Assembly: GCA_900546215.1 (NCBI GenBank)
Contig: URCD01000054.1
Span: 1 to 15,506 of the forward strand
Source: an uncultured Eubacteriales bacterium
GTDB lineage: Bacteria; Bacillota; Clostridia; Lachnospirales; Anaerotignaceae
Length of the DNA: 15,506 bases
Reading direction: 5' to 3'
In this document: positions 14,342-15,506 of the stretch, in pieces
How the letters are laid out: the number at the start of each line of letters is the position of its first letter
Numbering within the stretch: the stretch's first letter is position 1
The notes under the pieces: generated by a model
Seen by the model: only the letters and a program-made list of their open reading frames with translations
What the model was told of the DNA's origin: nothing
Database searches by the model: none
Program-made: the position numbers and the translations under genes

Positions 14342-15358
14342 TTAATCCCCTTGTAAAAAGATTTCAACGGCACTGTATACCGGAGGCTTACGTGGCTGTA
14401 TCCACGCAGAATAATCACTGTCCTCATTTATGATATACACCATTCTGTATTCTCCCTCGCTCAAATTATAATCCTCGTTATAGAGCTCAACCTTACAGCT
14501 TCTCTTGGAATGGGGATTTAATATCCACCCACTATCATCAATGTCCAAACCAAACCTTTGTACAATCCACTGTCCGTCTATCTCCTTTTCAATCTGAAAA
14601 TCGCTTGGATTATACAAATACGGCTGATCACTCAAATTTTCAAACTCAAGGTATATGGTATCTCCGTATTTTATCTTTTCTTCATTAGTAATTGTTATCT
14701 TAACATCATCAGTAATCATACCGCCTGATATAAATGAAGCAGCCTGAATGTACTTATTATCAACGTCTGCCGCAACATCCGCCCTATAAATTAAATTTAT
14801 AAACTCCATTTTTGAAACTGGGTTCTGCGGCCTGAAGCTGCCGTCCTCATATCCTGAAATAATCCCAAGATTTGTACATGTCTTTATATCCTTCAATGCA
14901 TAGTCGGAAATCCTATCCGCATCAATAAAGTTTATATCTGCATCAGCTGCTTCAAATTCATAAGTTCTTACCAGCAGCGCAGCCGTCTGCTCCCTTGTGA
15001 CATACTCATCCTTCATCGAAAGGAGATTTCCGTTTTCGTCATAACTGCCTTTAAAAACACCTGTATAATACATTTTAATCATTGAGTCCACATACAAATT
15101 CTCTGCCCTGTTTAAATCGGAAAACGGATTCGGCGGATAGTACCTGTTAAAATAAAACCTTCTCATTGCATTGTTCAATAGGTCGGCCGCCTCGCCTCTT
15201 GCCATATAGCCATCTGTTTTATAGGTATCATATGGCACTATATCATGTTCAAGGCAGTAATCAAAAGCCTCGTCAAACCAGTTGGAGGCAAATACGGGAG
15301 TGGTAATGGACAAAAACACTGCCAATATGAATATAAATATTTTTTTCATGTTATTCAT
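14342..15358 (-). CDS. Exported SLH-domain protein with C-terminal Ig-like domain
   Basis: A 338-residue secreted protein. Residues 1-25 form a signal peptide (MNNMKKIFIF start, hydrophobic core, probable cleavage after VFA). Three S-layer homology repeats follow at about 27-70, 79-131 and 144-193, with the signature segments YMARGEAA, YVTREQTA and PVSKMEFI, and with GIISGYEDGSFRPQNP in the third, best-kept repeat. SLH repeats bind pyruvylated secondary cell-wall polymer, so the protein should sit on the cell surface. Residues about 215-335 look like a bacterial Ig-like beta domain (Big_14 type: NLSDQPYLYNPSDFQIEKE, DGQW, SEGEYRMVY). There is no catalytic motif. The first ATG overlaps the stop of the upstream BlaI-type gene by 4 nt, with no strong binding site of its own, which suggests translational coupling; ATG at 15349 is an alternative. 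Confidence 0.87.
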   Translation of the reverse strand: MNNMKKIFIFILAVFLSITTPVFASNWFDEAFDYCLEHDIVPYDTYKTDGYMARGEAADLLNNAMRRFYFNRYYPPNPFSDLNRAENLYVDSMIKMYYTGVFKGSYDENGNLLSMKDEYVTREQTAALLVRTYEFEAADADINFIDADRISDYALKDIKTCTNLGIISGYEDGSFRPQNPVSKMEFINLIYRADVAADVDNKYIQAASFISGGMITDDVKITITNEEKIKYGDTIYLEFENLSDQPYLYNPSDFQIEKEIDGQWIVQRFGLDIDDSGWILNPHSKRSCKVELYNEDYNLSEGEYRMVYIINEDSDYSAWIQPRKPPVYSAVEIFLQGD

Positions 15359-15506
15359 CTATTTTTCTTCACCCAATTTTTAAGCTCGTTGATTTCTTCA
15401 TCTGATATATCATCACTATCAGCAAAGGCAGACACGAAATTAGCAACTGAACCGTTAAAATACGTATTCAAAAGCTTTCTTGCTTCCTTTAATTTATAAT
15501 CTGTTC
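15355..15506 (-). CDS. BlaI/MecI/CopY-family transcriptional repressor, C-terminal end (5' part outside window)
   Basis: Only the last 49 codons are in the window, in the frame that begins at 15504 on the minus strand. The end reads like the dimerisation tail of BlaI/MecI repressors: a helix ending in YFNGSVANFVSAFADSD, followed by ISDEEINELKNWV, which compares with the NGS..NFV..F....LS.EEIEEL pattern of that family. These winged-helix repressors usually control a sensor peptidase of the M56 (BlaR1/MecR1) family and cell-wall or antibiotic-response genes. Here the next gene, overlapping by 4 nt (ATGA), is an SLH-domain surface protein instead. The N-terminal DNA-binding domain is not visible, so the call rests on this short tail. 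Confidence 0.72.
   Translation of the reverse strand, partial: TDYKLKEARKLLNTYFNGSVANFVSAFADSDDISDEEINELKNWVKKNR

Overview
The window looks like a chromosomal segment of an anaerobic Gram-positive bacterium of the class Clostridia. Pointers are a HemZ-type coproporphyrinogen dehydrogenase, a bifunctional Rel next to dtd, an EFR1-type flavodoxin/ferredoxin protein, a VanW-domain protein, an SLH-domain surface protein, strong AAGGAGG ribosome binding sites and a moderately AT-rich base composition. Species cannot be named from the sequence alone. No rRNA, tRNA, CRISPR array, insertion sequence or prophage was seen.

Layout. (1) Positions 1-1500, plus strand: the 3' part of an MTA/SAH nucleosidase gene, then a VanW-domain protein, closed by a hairpin terminator shared with a convergent gene. 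(2) Positions 1506-10353, minus strand: a tight run of eight genes, in transcription order rel, dtd, hemZ, hisS, a CaiB/BaiF-type CoA-transferase, a D-2-hydroxyacid dehydrogenase, a DUF4180 protein and an EFR1-family flavodoxin/ferredoxin protein. The first four follow the usual clostridial housekeeping order. The CoA-transferase/dehydrogenase pair sits where aspS is often found after hisS. A terminator-like hairpin lies between dtd and hemZ. (3) Positions 10354-10667: a divergent promoter region. (4) Positions 10668-13093, plus strand: a TtcA-like tRNA thiolation protein, a Xer-like tyrosine recombinase and a CoA-type Nudix hydrolase, overlapping or nearly touching, then a strong terminator. 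(5) Positions 13129-14099, minus strand: two small membrane proteins of unknown function with a 4-nt overlap. (6) Positions 14281-15506, minus strand: the end of a BlaI/MecI-type repressor gene, overlapping by 4 nt an exported SLH plus Ig-like protein that ends in its own terminator.

Working together. Rel, Dtd, HisS and the TtcA-like protein belong to translation, tRNA quality or modification, and starvation signalling. The CoA-transferase and 2-hydroxyacid dehydrogenase resemble the pair that opens reductive amino-acid (Stickland) fermentation. BlaI next to an SLH protein suggests a regulated cell-surface function. Most genes are ordinary core genes. The less ordinary points are the dtd-hemZ hairpin, the altered SQFTL motif in Dtd, the metabolic pair after hisS, the BlaI-SLH coupling and the uncharacterised membrane pair. 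I did not find a convincing new defence or mobile system.

Several starts were moved from the longest open frame to the start best placed behind a ribosome binding site: the DUF4180 protein, the 2-hydroxyacid dehydrogenase, hisS, rel (a GTG) and the recombinase.
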